NCBI GenBank assembly: GCA_022821585.1
Contig: JAJEDI010000058.1
Span: 29,466 to 93,465 of the forward strand
Source of the DNA: Caldilineaceae bacterium
Lineage (GTDB): Bacteria; Chloroflexota; Anaerolineae; Caldilineales; Caldilineaceae
Reading direction: 5' to 3'
DNA: 64,000 bases
Part shown: positions 33,013 through 42,592 of the stretch, piece after piece
Layout: every line of letters begins with the position of its first letter
Numbering within the stretch: the stretch's first letter is position 1
The notes under the pieces: generated by a model
What the model was told of the DNA's origin: nothing
The model's database searches: none
Seen by the model: only the letters and a program-made list of their open reading frames with translations
Program-made: the position numbers and the translations under genes

Positions 33013-33582
33013 CTACGCTTCCGATGATCCGGCTGCGCCGATCTCGATGGACTCCTCCTTAGCCTGCCTGGAGGCCTGAATGTCCTGGTAAAGAATGACG
33101 GCTGCCAAAGCGATCACGCTGCAGACGATGGAGGAATCGGCGATGTTGAAGTTCGGCCAGTAATAGACGCCAGGAACACCGACCTTGACAAAGTCGGTCA
33201 CGTAGCCCTGCATGATGCGGTCGATCACGTTGCCCAGCGCGCCCCCAACCTGGAACCCCAGCAGTATCCGTATCAGGCGTTGATCGTCCGGCAAATGGCG
33301 GATCGCGTAATAAAAGACACCAACCGTTACCACGGCGGCAATGACGATGAAGACACTGCCCGCCCCCTGCAAGATGCCGAAGGCCGCGCCGTAGTTGTCC
33401 ACGTGCTCGAAGACAAAATACTCGCCCAGGGCAGGTATGGGAATGATATAGTCGAACTTGGCGATGTTCTGGCGCACCAGCTCCTTCGTCCACTGGTCCA
33501 GCGGAATCACAATCGCCGCCACCAGCACAATGATCCACGTGCGTCCCGCCACTTTCTTGAACATCGATTCGTTTTCGGGCAT
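33013..33582 (-). CDS. lspA: signal peptidase II (prolipoprotein signal peptidase)
   Basis: LspA cleaves lipoprotein signal peptides after lipidation, in the cytoplasmic membrane. The 189-residue product has four membrane segments. The catalytic aspartates are D121 (GNVIDRI) and D149 (FNIADSSI), and NYGAAFGI is conserved. The start is ATG 33582, preceded by AAAAGGAG; the frame extends to 33621 without a better site. It is the first gene of the lspA-rluD-mazG operon. The lipoproteins at 27190 and 28536 are its likely clients. Confidence 0.95.
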   Translation of the reverse strand: MPENESMFKKVAGRTWIIVLVAAIVIPLDQWTKELVRQNIAKFDYIIPIPALGEYFVFEHVDNYGAAFGILQGAGSVFIVIAAVVTVGVFYYAIRHLPDDQRLIRILLGFQVGGALGNVIDRIMQGYVTDFVKVGVPGVYYWPNFNIADSSIVCSVIALAAVILYQDIQASRQAKEESIEIGAAGSSEA

Positions 33583-33653
33583 TGACGATCTCCTTTTTGA
33601 CTTGCGGTGAAATTCTAACACAGCACGCGAAAGATGGGGAAAGGAGTCAACCG

Positions 33654-33662
33654 TGCTATACT
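33654..33662 (+). promoter_or_regulatory. extended -10 promoter of the nitrilase-his operon
   Basis: TGC-TATACT (33654-33662) lies 51 bases before ATG 33714. The leader contains GGAGAG as a ribosome binding site. No clear -35 was found. The divergent lspA transcript starts from the same short intergenic region. Confidence 0.5.
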
Positions 33663-33713
33663 TGCTTGACTTTCATTCCCTGAGACCTGTCTCAGGCTTT
33701 TCGGAGAGACTGA

Positions 33714-34529
33714 ATGGCCCGTGAAATCACCGTTGCCCTTGTGCAGATGGCCCCCGCGCATACCGGCGCCGAGGAAAACCTGCGCAAAATGGGCGAATTC
33801 GTCGAACGCATCTGCACGTCGCAGCAGACCGATCTGATCGTCTTCCCGGAGCTCAGCTATACCGGTACCGAACTGGGATTGCGGGCCACGACGCTGGCTG
33901 AACGCGTACCGGGCCACGCCACAAACTACCTGGCCAAACGGGCCGATGACTTCAACACACATATCGTCTTCGGTCTGGTCATCAAGGAAAAGGTCGAGAG
34001 CATTCTCTACAACGGCCTGGCCTGTCTGGGCCCGGACGGCGAGGTCATGTCCTCGTACCACAAGGTGCACCTCTTGGGCGAGGAGCGTCAGGTCTACCGG
34101 TCCGGCTTCCGGTTCATCAACATCGATGCCGACTGGGGGCGCTTCGGCCTCATGGTCGGGTCCGACCTGATCTTTCCCGAAGCGGCACGCAGCCTGACCC
34201 TCGACGGCGCCGAACTGATCGTTCTCCCCGCCAACTGGGAAATCGGTCACCACGAGCAGTGGCGCGCGCATATCGTCAGCCGCGCCACCGAAAACGCGCT
34301 CTTTGTCGCCGCGGCCAACCGTGTCGGCGAGGAGCCCACGATGCAGTTCGCGGGCGACTCCATCCTGGCTGGGCCGGATGGAGAGCTCTACACGGTCCTG
34401 GAAGAGCCCATGGAAGGCTATGCCGTCGCCACCATCGATCTGGACCGCGTGCGCACCATACGCGAAGAGCGCCAATTGATTCAGTTTCGCGAGCCCAACG
34501 CCTACCGGACTATCGTCAGGAAGTACTGA
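33714..34529 (+). CDS. nitrilase-superfamily homologue lacking the catalytic cysteine
   Basis: The 271-residue product folds like a carbon-nitrogen hydrolase. The catalytic Glu (E46, FPELSYTG) and Lys (K117, YHKVHLLGEE) are present. The nucleophile position is not: where active members have CxD (as in MICYD), this protein reads LMVG-SD, so Gly149 replaces Cys. The codon is GGG, not a one-base change from TGC/TGT that a sequencing slip would easily explain. It cannot work by the normal thiol mechanism and may be a regulatory or binding subunit. It heads a plus-strand operon with a DUF402 gene and hisH. Confidence 0.88.
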   Translation: MAREITVALVQMAPAHTGAEENLRKMGEFVERICTSQQTDLIVFPELSYTGTELGLRATTLAERVPGHATNYLAKRADDFNTHIVFGLVIKEKVESILYNGLACLGPDGEVMSSYHKVHLLGEERQVYRSGFRFINIDADWGRFGLMVGSDLIFPEAARSLTLDGAELIVLPANWEIGHHEQWRAHIVSRATENALFVAAANRVGEEPTMQFAGDSILAGPDGELYTVLEEPMEGYAVATIDLDRVRTIREERQLIQFREPNAYRTIVRKY

Positions 34530-34576
34530 CGCAAAATTGCCGGCTGTCCTTGAATCGGACCGACGCCGAAAGTGAA

Positions 34577-35131
34577 ATGATGACCGAGGAAGCGCAGTCA
34601 TCCCAGCGATTATTCAAATCGTTTACCAGTGGGGACTGGAATCACCAGTCCGCCATGACCGACTATCGCGCCGAGTGGTTCAACTCCCTATTGGTCGAGC
34701 GGGCCGCCTGGACTGAACAGGCACCCACTCTCGAACTGCTCGATACCGTCATCGGCGCGCCGGGCTATGTCTGGTTCCGTTTCTGGCTCCCCGACCTGGA
34801 TCAAATGGTCGAAAAGTACTTTGACGCCGAAGGCACCGCCATCGGCCTCTATCTTCCTGTCTGCCGGCCCCTACAGCGCCAGGACAAAGCCTACCGTACT
34901 TCGGATTTGATCTTGGCGATTTGGTATAATGCCGACAAACGGGTCTTCGTACTGCGCGAGGAGGAGTTTGACGAAGTGGTGCGCGCCCAGCGTCTCAGCA
35001 GCGAGGAGGCCGAGCGAGCCGAGGCCCGGATTCGCGAGCTGACTGCCGCAATCTTTCGCGAGGAGTTTCCACCACCGCTGGTGCGTAACTTTGCCATCGC
35101 TATGGAAAAGAGTCTGTCCCGTTCGCAATGA
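34577..35131 (+). CDS. DUF402 family protein
   Basis: The 184-residue product shows the DUF402 pattern: WFRFWLPDLDQMVEKYFDAEG, then SDLILAIWYNADKRVFVLREEEF and a helical C-terminal tail. Characterised relatives hydrolyse nucleoside di- and triphosphates or act with ribonucleases; the activity of this member is unknown. The start is ATG 34577 or 34580 (MM); both are inside the only frame that matches. The stop overlaps the hisH start by 4 bases (ATGA), indicating translational coupling to histidine biosynthesis. Confidence 0.75.
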   Translation: MMTEEAQSSQRLFKSFTSGDWNHQSAMTDYRAEWFNSLLVERAAWTEQAPTLELLDTVIGAPGYVWFRFWLPDLDQMVEKYFDAEGTAIGLYLPVCRPLQRQDKAYRTSDLILAIWYNADKRVFVLREEEFDEVVRAQRLSSEEAERAEARIRELTAAIFREEFPPPLVRNFAIAMEKSLSRSQ

Positions 35132-35799
35132 TCGCTATTGTTGACTACGGCGTTGGCAACCTGCGCAGTGTCTACAAATCCTTTGAGACCGTAGCCGCAC
35201 CCCTTGGGATCCAGGTCGATATCGTCGACCACCCGGTCGATTTCAGTCGCTGGCGGGCGCTTGTTCTGCCGGGGCAGGGCGCTTTCGGAGATAGCGTCAG
35301 CAATCTGCGCCGCCAGGGATTCGAAGCCCCGCTTCTGGACAGCGTAGCCGCCGGATTGCCTCTCTTGGGCATCTGCGTCGGCATGCAGATGCTCTTTGAC
35401 GAGAGTGAGGAGATGGGCGTTCACGAGGGGCTCCATCTCATCCCCGGCCGCGTTCGCCGCTTCCCCGACAAGATGCCGGACCCCCACCGCAGCGACCGCA
35501 GCCTGCGTATTCCTCAAATTGGCTGGAACCAGCTGCACCAGCAGCGTCCCGACCCGCTTCTGGAAGGCGTCCCGGACGGCGCCTACGGCTACTTTGCCCA
35601 CAGCTTTTTCTGCGATGCCGCCGAGCAGGATGCCGTTCTCACCCTCACCGACTACGGTGTCGACTATCCGTCCATTGTCCGCCACCGCAATGCCTGGGGT
35701 ATCCAGTGCCATCCGGAGAAGAGCCACACGGTCGGCCTGCACATCCTGCGCAATTTCATACAGACTGTGGAGAGCCAGCCGGATGTTGAAGAAATTTGA
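35128..35799 (+). CDS. hisH: imidazole glycerol phosphate synthase, glutaminase subunit
   Basis: HisH releases ammonia from glutamine and passes it to HisF in histidine biosynthesis. The 223-residue product has the class I amidotransferase triad: Cys in LLGICVGMQMLF, and His and Glu in IQCHPEKS. It begins IAIVDYGVGNLRSV, as in the family. It overlaps the DUF402 gene by 4 bases. Its partner hisF lies 3.8 kb downstream, separated by four unrelated coding units, an unusual spacing for subunits of one complex. Confidence 0.97.
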   Translation: MIAIVDYGVGNLRSVYKSFETVAAPLGIQVDIVDHPVDFSRWRALVLPGQGAFGDSVSNLRRQGFEAPLLDSVAAGLPLLGICVGMQMLFDESEEMGVHEGLHLIPGRVRRFPDKMPDPHRSDRSLRIPQIGWNQLHQQRPDPLLEGVPDGAYGYFAHSFFCDAAEQDAVLTLTDYGVDYPSIVRHRNAWGIQCHPEKSHTVGLHILRNFIQTVESQPDVEEI

Positions 35800-35907
35800 A
35801 CCAGGTCTGGAAACTGAATTCCTTCGCTTTTCACAGTACGAAGTACTCACGCGAGCAGACCGCCTGCAACCCTGCCATACGTTGCCCTGGCAGCGTCAGG
35901 AGCTGCT

Positions 35908-36597
35908 TTGACTACGACCGAGATCAGTAGGCCGCCGAAACTCTATCTCATCGCCCACGCTTGCACGCGGCAGGTCCCAGACACCGACGCCGCTCTTTGG
36001 CAGTTGAATGAGCTTGGTCGCAAGCAGGCCGCCGCGCTTGCCCGGCAGCCGTTCTGGGACGAAGTCGACCGGCTGCTGTTGAGCTGCGAACCGAAAACAC
36101 GCCTGACAGTTGCACCGCTTCTGCAGGAAAGAGATATGCCGGTGGAAGAGGATAGCCGTTTCAATGAGTTGCACCGCACCTCTGAGTGGACCGACGACTA
36201 TACTGCCCGCGTCGCCGAGGTCTTCCGCCGGCCACGCGAAGCGGTCGCCGGTTGGGAAGCGGCCGCCGCGGCGCTAAACCGATTCTGCCAAGGAATCGAG
36301 CACTTGGCAGCCCGCCATCCGCATGAGACTATGGCGCTCGTTGGCCACGGCCTTACCTTCAGCCTCTACCGGGCCCACCTGCTGGGCCTGTCCAACGTGG
36401 TTCTGAAGGACTGGCAGCAGCTCTCCTTTGCCGCTGTCGCTTGCGTGCAGGACGGGCAAATTGTCGAAGATTTCGCTGTCCCTCACGGCGTGCCGTACCT
36501 CCCCAGGGGCGCGGCTTCGAACGCAGTGAACGCGGCGGACGGACAACTTGAGAGAGGGGTAACGAATCCGGGGCGCCCCTCTGCTGTACTGGAGTAA
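35908..36597 (+). CDS. histidine-phosphatase superfamily protein with degenerate RHG motif
   Basis: The 229-residue product aligns with the phosphoglycerate-mutase-like superfamily (LNELGRKQAAALA, the FNELHR acid block, VGHGLTFSLY). The signature RHG, however, reads A16-H17-A18 (LYLIAHACTRQ), and the second pocket arginine (SxxxR) is a lysine (SCEPK). The phosphohistidine is kept but phosphate-binding residues are not, so activity is doubtful or altered. The start is TTG 35908 with AGGAG 5 bases upstream. It is followed after 3 bases by the antiporter gene. Given the his context, a role in dephosphorylating histidinol phosphate is conceivable but unsupported. Confidence 0.78.
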   Translation: MTTTEISRPPKLYLIAHACTRQVPDTDAALWQLNELGRKQAAALARQPFWDEVDRLLLSCEPKTRLTVAPLLQERDMPVEEDSRFNELHRTSEWTDDYTARVAEVFRRPREAVAGWEAAAAALNRFCQGIEHLAARHPHETMALVGHGLTFSLYRAHLLGLSNVVLKDWQQLSFAAVACVQDGQIVEDFAVPHGVPYLPRGAASNAVNAADGQLERGVTNPGRPSAVLE

Positions 36598-36600
36598 CTC

Positions 36601-38148
36601 GTGGAAACCTTCTTTGAGCTGGAATTTGAAATCGTCCAGGTGCTGGCAGTCGTCCTGCTGGTGGCCCTGGCTGTGCGCAGGATACGTCTACCCTACACGG
36701 TGGCACTGGTCGGCGCCGGGCTGGTCCTGGCCGTTCGGGGCGGCATGCACCTGGAGCTTACGCCGGGACTGGTGCTCGGCCTATTCGTCCCGCCCCTTAT
36801 CTTCGAAGCCGCGTTCCATCTGCAACTGAAGGATCTTAGAGCCGACCTGAAGCCGATCGTGGCCATGGCCGTGCCGGGTGTACTGCTCAGCACCGGCATA
36901 ATCGCAGCCGTTCTGGTGATCGCCGGCGTACTTCCTCTGCCGGCGGCCCTCATCTTCGGCGCCCTGATCTCCGCCACCGACCCCGTGGCAGTCGTCGCCA
37001 CCTTCCGTTCCGTGGGCGCGCCAAAGCGGCTGATGACCCTTGTCGAAGGCGAGAGCCTGTTCAATGACGGCACCGCCGTGGTCATCTTCCACATCATGCT
37101 GGCTCTGGCGTTGGAAGGCACGCTCAATCCGCTGGAGGGCGTGGTCGATTTCCTGCGAGTGTCGGTCGGCGGCCTCGTCATCGGCGGCGTCCTCGGCTAC
37201 GCCGTTGCCAGGCTGATCGAGCATATCGACGACTACCTGATCGAGGTAACGCTGACGACCATCCTCGCTTACGGCAGTTTCATCCTGGCGGAACATTACC
37301 ACTTCAGCGGTGTCCTGGCGGTCGTGGTGGCAGGCCTGGTCAACGGCAATATCGGCCCTCGCGGGATGACCCCCTCCACCAAGATGGTGCTCTTCACCGT
37401 CTGGGAATACATTGCTTTCCTGGCCAACTCCTTCATCTTCATCCTGCTCGGCATCAGCGTGGAATGGGAGGAGTTGCTCACTTATCTGGTTCCCTCGCTG
37501 ATCGCAGTCGTCGCTGTGTTGGGGGGCCGTTTCCTTGTTGTCTATCTGCTGGGCGGCGCTGTCCGCCTGATCGGTCATAAACTGCCGGCCCCCTTCCTCC
37601 TGGTGATGTCATGGGGGGGTCTGCGCGGCGCGATCAGTGTGGCGCTGGCCCTGAGCCTGCCCATCGATATTGGAAACCGGCCGCAGCTTCTGGCAATGAC
37701 CTTCGCTGTCGTCCTCTTTACGATCCTGGTGCAGGCGATCTCAATTTCAGGGCTGCTGTCCCGGCTCGGGCTGACGCAAGATGCCAAGCAGCCCACCGAG
37801 TATGAACGTATTCAGGGTCAGCTCCTGGCCATTCGCTCTGCCATCAGCTACATCGACCGGCTCTACCGCGACGGCGCGCTCATTCCGGCGGCCTACACAA
37901 CTGTCAAGGCGGAGCTGACCGCGCGCGAAGAACACGTGAGCGGTCAGATCGATGAGCTGCTGGACAGCCAGCCGGACCTGCGCGATCAGATCGTCTCGCT
38001 GGCGCGAATAGAGGCCCTGCGCGCCGAGCGAACCGCGCTTGACGACCTGTCACGCGAAGGGATCCTGGCGGAAGAGGCGCTGATCGAACTCCAGGCCGAA
38101 CTCGACGAAGCGATCTATGAGAGCGTATCCGAGAAGCAGCATGCCTGA
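36601..38148 (+). CDS. Na+/H+ antiporter, CPA1 (NhaP-like) family
   Basis: The 515-residue product has about 12 membrane segments and the CPA1 ion-site motifs SATDPVAVVATF (near residue 122) and GESLFNDGTAVVIF. A cytosolic C-terminal tail of ~120 residues is helical and charged. It exchanges Na+ or another cation for protons across the cytoplasmic membrane. It starts with GTG, with GGAG about 8 bases upstream, 3 bases after the phosphatase-like gene. It sits within the his gene series without an obvious functional link. Confidence 0.92.
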   Translation: METFFELEFEIVQVLAVVLLVALAVRRIRLPYTVALVGAGLVLAVRGGMHLELTPGLVLGLFVPPLIFEAAFHLQLKDLRADLKPIVAMAVPGVLLSTGIIAAVLVIAGVLPLPAALIFGALISATDPVAVVATFRSVGAPKRLMTLVEGESLFNDGTAVVIFHIMLALALEGTLNPLEGVVDFLRVSVGGLVIGGVLGYAVARLIEHIDDYLIEVTLTTILAYGSFILAEHYHFSGVLAVVVAGLVNGNIGPRGMTPSTKMVLFTVWEYIAFLANSFIFILLGISVEWEELLTYLVPSLIAVVAVLGGRFLVVYLLGGAVRLIGHKLPAPFLLVMSWGGLRGAISVALALSLPIDIGNRPQLLAMTFAVVLFTILVQAISISGLLSRLGLTQDAKQPTEYERIQGQLLAIRSAISYIDRLYRDGALIPAAYTTVKAELTAREEHVSGQIDELLDSQPDLRDQIVSLARIEALRAERTALDDLSREGILAEEALIELQAELDEAIYESVSEKQHA

Positions 38149-38218
38149 GATCTGTCGGCCGCGGAGCCGGAAATAGCACAACGCCCGAGATCAACTACAG
38201 ATTCTTACAGACAGAACT

Positions 38219-39538
38219 ATGCGCATCTATCCCGCAATTGACCTGAGAAAAGGACGCTGTGTTCGCCTGCAGCGGGGCGATCCGAATGCTGAGACCGTCT
38301 TCAGCGACAACCCTGCCCAGATGGCCCGCCACTGGGAAAGCCTCGGCGCCGAGTGGCTGCACGTCGTCAACCTCGATGGCGCCTTTGGCGGTTCATCCGA
38401 CTTCCATCCCAAGGTCCGGCGTCTTTCACCCGACGCGCTTGAGGGTGGAGAGTCCACTGGCGAAACCGACCCGCGTTCAAGTCCTCGCGATGAGCCGGAT
38501 GAATCCGGCCCGGACAGGAATCTTCCCATAAACCTGCAGCGCCTCATTCAGATCAGGCAGGCGGTCGATATCCCCATTCAGTTCACCGGCGGGCTGCGCA
38601 GCGTCGAGGACATCGAACTGGCCTTTTCCCTCGGTGCCGACCGGATCATACTGGGGACCGCGGCTGTTCGCGATCCGGAACTGGTGCGCGTTGCCCTCGA
38701 GCGCTGGGGGGTATGCCGGATCGTCGTTGGGCTCGATGCAAAGGACGGGATGGTCGCCACCCACGGCTGGCAGAAGGTCAGCCAGGTGAGCGCGGTCGAA
38801 TTGGGCCACCGCATGGCCGCCCTGGGCGTGGAGCTGGCGCTGTTCACCGATATCAGCCGCGACGGCCTCCTCAGCGGTGTGAACGTGCAGTCTACAGCGA
38901 CTCTGGCTGACCTTACCGGTATGCAGATTATCGCCAGCGGCGGCGTCGCCGGGCTCGACGACATCCGCGCGCTCAAGCGCCATGAACACTTCGGCATCGA
39001 CGGCGTGATCATCGGGCAGGCCCTCTACACCAAAGCCCTGGAGCTGCCGGACGCAATCGAAGTCGGCAACGCCCCGCGCCTGCGCCGCAGCGCAGGTATC
39101 GTCCCCATCCGTCGCTGCCCCCCGGAATCGCCCGCCGGCCGGGACGAAGCACAGCTTCTGCTCCTCTATAACCACTTTTTTGAGGAGTGGCAGTTCCCCC
39201 GCGGGGGCGTCGAGCCGGACGAAAACGACCTCGAATGTGCTCGCCGGGAGTTCGCTATCGAGACCGGTCTGCCGATACGCAAACTGTACGAGAACTGTCC
39301 AACTGCCCTTGACTTCACGGTCCACATTCGCGGCTACGATGTCCAGCGCACCGTCACCTATTTTTTGGCCGAGATCGGGGAAGGGGACGTGCGGCTGGGC
39401 CATCACAATCACAGCGAGTGCCGCTGGTGCAGCCTGGAGGAGGCGCGGGCCCTCCTGCTCGAAACGTCGCCCGAGCAGATTCCCGCCTGGCGCGCCGCGG
39501 CCCGTCTGCTCGAAGCCGGCAAGCGAGGGCTTGAATGA
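38219..39538 (+). CDS. hisA: HisA isomerase with C-terminal Nudix domain (fusion)
   Basis: Residues 1-~285 are HisA, the ProFAR isomerase (fourth step of histidine synthesis). The catalytic acids are D8 ([12 protein letters not shown]) and D211 (LFTDISRDG), and the phosphate loops (FTGGLRS, IASGGV) are intact. A ~43-residue polar insert (about 59-101) interrupts the barrel after strand 2. Residues ~294-435 form a Nudix domain closest in style to Ap4A hydrolases (EEWQFPRGG; box G329, E335, R343, E344, E348, G350). One box glutamate is Ile347, so catalysis may be weakened. HisA is normally ~240 residues and stand-alone. The frame is continuous with no stop between domains. Confidence 0.92.
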   Translation: MRIYPAIDLRKGRCVRLQRGDPNAETVFSDNPAQMARHWESLGAEWLHVVNLDGAFGGSSDFHPKVRRLSPDALEGGESTGETDPRSSPRDEPDESGPDRNLPINLQRLIQIRQAVDIPIQFTGGLRSVEDIELAFSLGADRIILGTAAVRDPELVRVALERWGVCRIVVGLDAKDGMVATHGWQKVSQVSAVELGHRMAALGVELALFTDISRDGLLSGVNVQSTATLADLTGMQIIASGGVAGLDDIRALKRHEHFGIDGVIIGQALYTKALELPDAIEVGNAPRLRRSAGIVPIRRCPPESPAGRDEAQLLLLYNHFFEEWQFPRGGVEPDENDLECARREFAIETGLPIRKLYENCPTALDFTVHIRGYDVQRTVTYFLAEIGEGDVRLGHHNHSECRWCSLEEARALLLETSPEQIPAWRAAARLLEAGKRGLE

Positions 39539-39621
39539 GCCGATTGAACTGTACGAACGGACGGACCGGCCTGCGAGCCGCCGTTGGTGACGCGCCGCAC
39601 TAGCCGCCCCTGGAGGAAACC

Positions 39622-40401
39622 TTGTTGGCCAAACGAATCATTCCCTGCCTCGACGTCAAGGATGGACGCGTCGTCAAGGGCATAAACTTCGTGGACCTGG
39701 TCGACGCCGGCGATCCGGTGGAGCAGGCTCACGTCTACGATCGAGAGGGCGCCGACGAGCTGGTCTTCCTCGATATCACTGCCACCCACGAGGCGCGCGA
39801 TATCGTCGCTGAAATGGTGCGCCGCGTCGCCGACACCGTCTTCATCCCCTTTACCGTCGGCGGCGGTATTCGCAACGTCGACGACATGCGCGCCATTCTG
39901 CTGGCCGGCGCCGACAAAGTCAGCGTGAACAGCGCGGCCGTGCGCAACCCGGCGATCGTCAGCGAGGGCGCACGCCGCTTCGGCAGCCAGTGCATCGTCG
40001 TCGCCATCGATGCCCGCCGCCGCGACGGAGCGGAAGGGTGGGACGTATTTATAAGCGGAGGCCGCATTAACACCGGCATCGACGCCGTTGAATGGGCCAA
40101 AAGAGTGGAAGCGCTCGGCGCCGGCGAGATTCTGCTCACCTCCATGGACGGCGACGGCACGCAGGAAGGGTACGACGTTGCCCTGACCCGCGCCATCTCC
40201 GACGCCGTCAGCATTCCTGTCATCGCCAGCGGCGGCGCCGGCCGGCCGGAGGATTTCGAAGCCGCTCTCACCCAAGGGGGCGCCGAAGCGGCCCTGGCTG
40301 CCAGCCTTTTCCACTTCCGCCAGCTCCAGGTGATGGACGTCAAGCGGCACCTGATCGAACGCGGCGTACCCGTGCGCCTGCCCGAAGACGCTATCACTTG
40401 A
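39622..40401 (+). CDS. hisF: imidazole glycerol phosphate synthase, cyclase subunit
   Basis: HisF uses ammonia from HisH to form imidazole glycerol phosphate and AICAR. The 259-residue product begins [19 protein letters not shown] with the catalytic Asp. The second Asp is in [12 protein letters not shown], and a second half-barrel phosphate site reads IASGGAG. The start is TTG 39622 or TTG 39625, preceded by GGAGG; no ATG is available. AICAR produced here feeds the purine pathway, and purine genes lie 3 kb downstream. Confidence 0.96.
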   Translation: MLAKRIIPCLDVKDGRVVKGINFVDLVDAGDPVEQAHVYDREGADELVFLDITATHEARDIVAEMVRRVADTVFIPFTVGGGIRNVDDMRAILLAGADKVSVNSAAVRNPAIVSEGARRFGSQCIVVAIDARRRDGAEGWDVFISGGRINTGIDAVEWAKRVEALGAGEILLTSMDGDGTQEGYDVALTRAISDAVSIPVIASGGAGRPEDFEAALTQGGAEAALAASLFHFRQLQVMDVKRHLIERGVPVRLPEDAIT

Positions 40402-40524
40402 CGTGTACACTCTCCCTTGGGGCAATCCGTGGCCTGGCAGCGACTTGTCGGAGAGAAGGCCTGCTGCCATCGAATTCTGTCAGGACCAGAATGCCGGCGC
40501 GTCTGAGGAGAATGTGGAGTAGAG

Positions 40525-42531
40525 ATGGACAGTGTAAAGCTGGCCATGACCCGGTCCTTCGATCAGCAAATTCGCCACACCCGGCGGCTGACCCCGCAGG
40601 ATCAGGCGCGTTTCGTTACCGCCGTTTCCCAGTTCAACCAGGACCCGGCAAACCCGGGGCTCAATTTCGAGAAACTGGGAGGCGGGCCCAAGAGCAACCT
40701 TTGGTCCTTAAGGGCTTCACTCGAACTGCGCATCCTCGTGGCAGCAGATGACGGCCAGTTCGTCCTCGTCAACGCAGGGCACCATGATGCTATGTATGCC
40801 TGGGCCGAAAGGCGAGACCATTATGTCGATTTGGCTTCTGAAGAACTGGCCGATTTGCAGGTTACAGTTCCTGACATTCCGTTGTCCTTGAAGCGCGCTT
40901 CGACAGGAAAGCCACATCAACCTTCTCTGGCCGAACCGCGTGAGCAAGAGCCGGGCACCCCTCCCTATCCGCCTCCGGCGGCAGAGGCTCCCCCTACCGA
41001 CCCCTCTCTTGTCCAGGATCTGATCCGGCGCGTCTTTCGCGGCGACTTTGAGGGCTGGCAGCTCTTTCTCCATCCAGACCAGAAGCCTCTTGTCAGCCGC
41101 CACTGGTCAGGAGCCGCCCGAATTCGCGGCGCAGCTGGCACAGGGAAGACAGTGATCGGGCTGCACCGCCTGGCGGAACTGGCTCGCAGGTATCCTGATG
41201 GAAAGGTGCTCTTCACCTCGAACAGCCGGTCGCTCGCCGAACTGCTCGAAAAGCGCTTTCGCAACCTCCCCATGGCCCCCTCGAATGTCGAATTCGCTAA
41301 CATCGATAGAATTGTCTACAGATTCGACAGGTGGCCGCCGGCACATTTCTCTCTGGTGGACCAGACATGGAAAGCTGCCTGCAAGGAGCTAATTCCCGGT
41401 TCCCCTTTGGAGAGGATCAGCCGGGACTACCTGAGAGAAGAAATAGAGAGAGTGATTAAGGGGAACGGGCTGCAGAGCCTTGAGGACTACCTTTCCATCG
41501 AACGCATTGGGCGCAAACGCTCTCTCTCCCAAAACCTCCGCAAGCTGGTTTGGGACCTGTATGAACTCTGGGCAGGAAAGCTGAGGGAACGCAACGCAAT
41601 TACGTTCGCCGACAAACGGATTCGGGTCAGAGATTCCGTCCAAAGACTCGCGCAAGCCCCCTACCGCTGCGTCGTCGTGGATGAAGCGCAGGACGTGACT
41701 TTGGTCGAGTTGCAGCTTGCGCGCGCCCTCGTTGCAGGGTCCCCCGAGAATCCCGTGCCCAAAGATGGCATCCTCATATTGGATGACCCCGCACAACGTA
41801 TCTACGCCGGAGGATACCGGCTCGGCTGGGCAAGTCTGGATATTACCGGCCGCGCGCAATTGCTCAGTAAGAACTACCGAAACGCGCCCGCAGTCTATCG
41901 CGCCGCCAAGCGCGTTCGGGGCAACGAATTGGTTGCATTGGAACATGAAGACGATAAGTACGTCCTCGACGCCGAACTGGATTTTCACGAACGCGAAGAC
42001 GAGAAACCGAGTCTTGTCCTCGTAGACAGTGGCGGCGAATTTCCCTATCTGCGCGAGAAAATACGTGAAGTCACTGCAATCGATAACTACAGCCCGAACG
42101 AGATTGCGGTCTTTCTGAAGCACAATATTCAGGTCGAGGACACCATAAGATTCCTTCAGAGTCACGGCATCACATGCGCTCGGCTTACTCGTGATGGCTT
42201 CTCAGGCGATGGAATCGGAGTGGGCACATATGACCGTGCTCGGGGGCTGGAGTTTCGGGCTGTTTTCCTTCCCCGCTTAGGATCAACCCAGTTTCCGGAA
42301 GGAACCGACGACACTGGCGGCGAGCCGCAGAATATTGATCCCGATCAAGACCTGGAATCGCGTCAGTTGGAACTGGATCGACTCTACGTAGCCATGACAC
42401 GGGCGAGGGAACACCTGCTCCTGATCGCCGACGAAGAGCCCTGCGAAGAGATCCGGCGAGCCCTTGCCGAAGAGATCATCCTGAGAGACTTGCGAGGGCA
42501 GTCGAGAGCGGGTCCACCGCCTACACAATAG
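40525..42531 (+). CDS. RelE/ParE-fold domain fused to UvrD-like superfamily 1 helicase
   Basis: The 668-residue product combines two unrelated modules. Residues ~1-100 match the RelE/ParE toxin fold ([40 protein letters not shown]). Residues ~105-160 are a Pro-rich linker. The rest is an SF1 helicase: Walker A GAAGTGKT (202-209), Walker B VVVDEAQD, motif [14 protein letters not shown], motif IV LSKNYRN, motif [12 protein letters not shown], motif [12 protein letters not shown]. All helicase motifs are intact, so ATPase activity is likely. Such fusions recall anti-phage or repair proteins. It lies between hisF and hisE on the same strand with a ribosome binding site (GGAG), as if inserted into the his operon. 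Confidence 0.88.
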   Translation: MDSVKLAMTRSFDQQIRHTRRLTPQDQARFVTAVSQFNQDPANPGLNFEKLGGGPKSNLWSLRASLELRILVAADDGQFVLVNAGHHDAMYAWAERRDHYVDLASEELADLQVTVPDIPLSLKRASTGKPHQPSLAEPREQEPGTPPYPPPAAEAPPTDPSLVQDLIRRVFRGDFEGWQLFLHPDQKPLVSRHWSGAARIRGAAGTGKTVIGLHRLAELARRYPDGKVLFTSNSRSLAELLEKRFRNLPMAPSNVEFANIDRIVYRFDRWPPAHFSLVDQTWKAACKELIPGSPLERISRDYLREEIERVIKGNGLQSLEDYLSIERIGRKRSLSQNLRKLVWDLYELWAGKLRERNAITFADKRIRVRDSVQRLAQAPYRCVVVDEAQDVTLVELQLARALVAGSPENPVPKDGILILDDPAQRIYAGGYRLGWASLDITGRAQLLSKNYRNAPAVYRAAKRVRGNELVALEHEDDKYVLDAELDFHEREDEKPSLVLVDSGGEFPYLREKIREVTAIDNYSPNEIAVFLKHNIQVEDTIRFLQSHGITCARLTRDGFSGDGIGVGTYDRARGLEFRAVFLPRLGSTQFPEGTDDTGGEPQNIDPDQDLESRQLELDRLYVAMTRAREHLLLIADEEPCEEIRRALAEEIILRDLRGQSRAGPPPTQ

Positions 42532-42592
42532 TACCGCTCCGGTATTTCCCTTCCTCGACCCTCCCAGTCCGGAAGACGCCCGCAAATACGAA

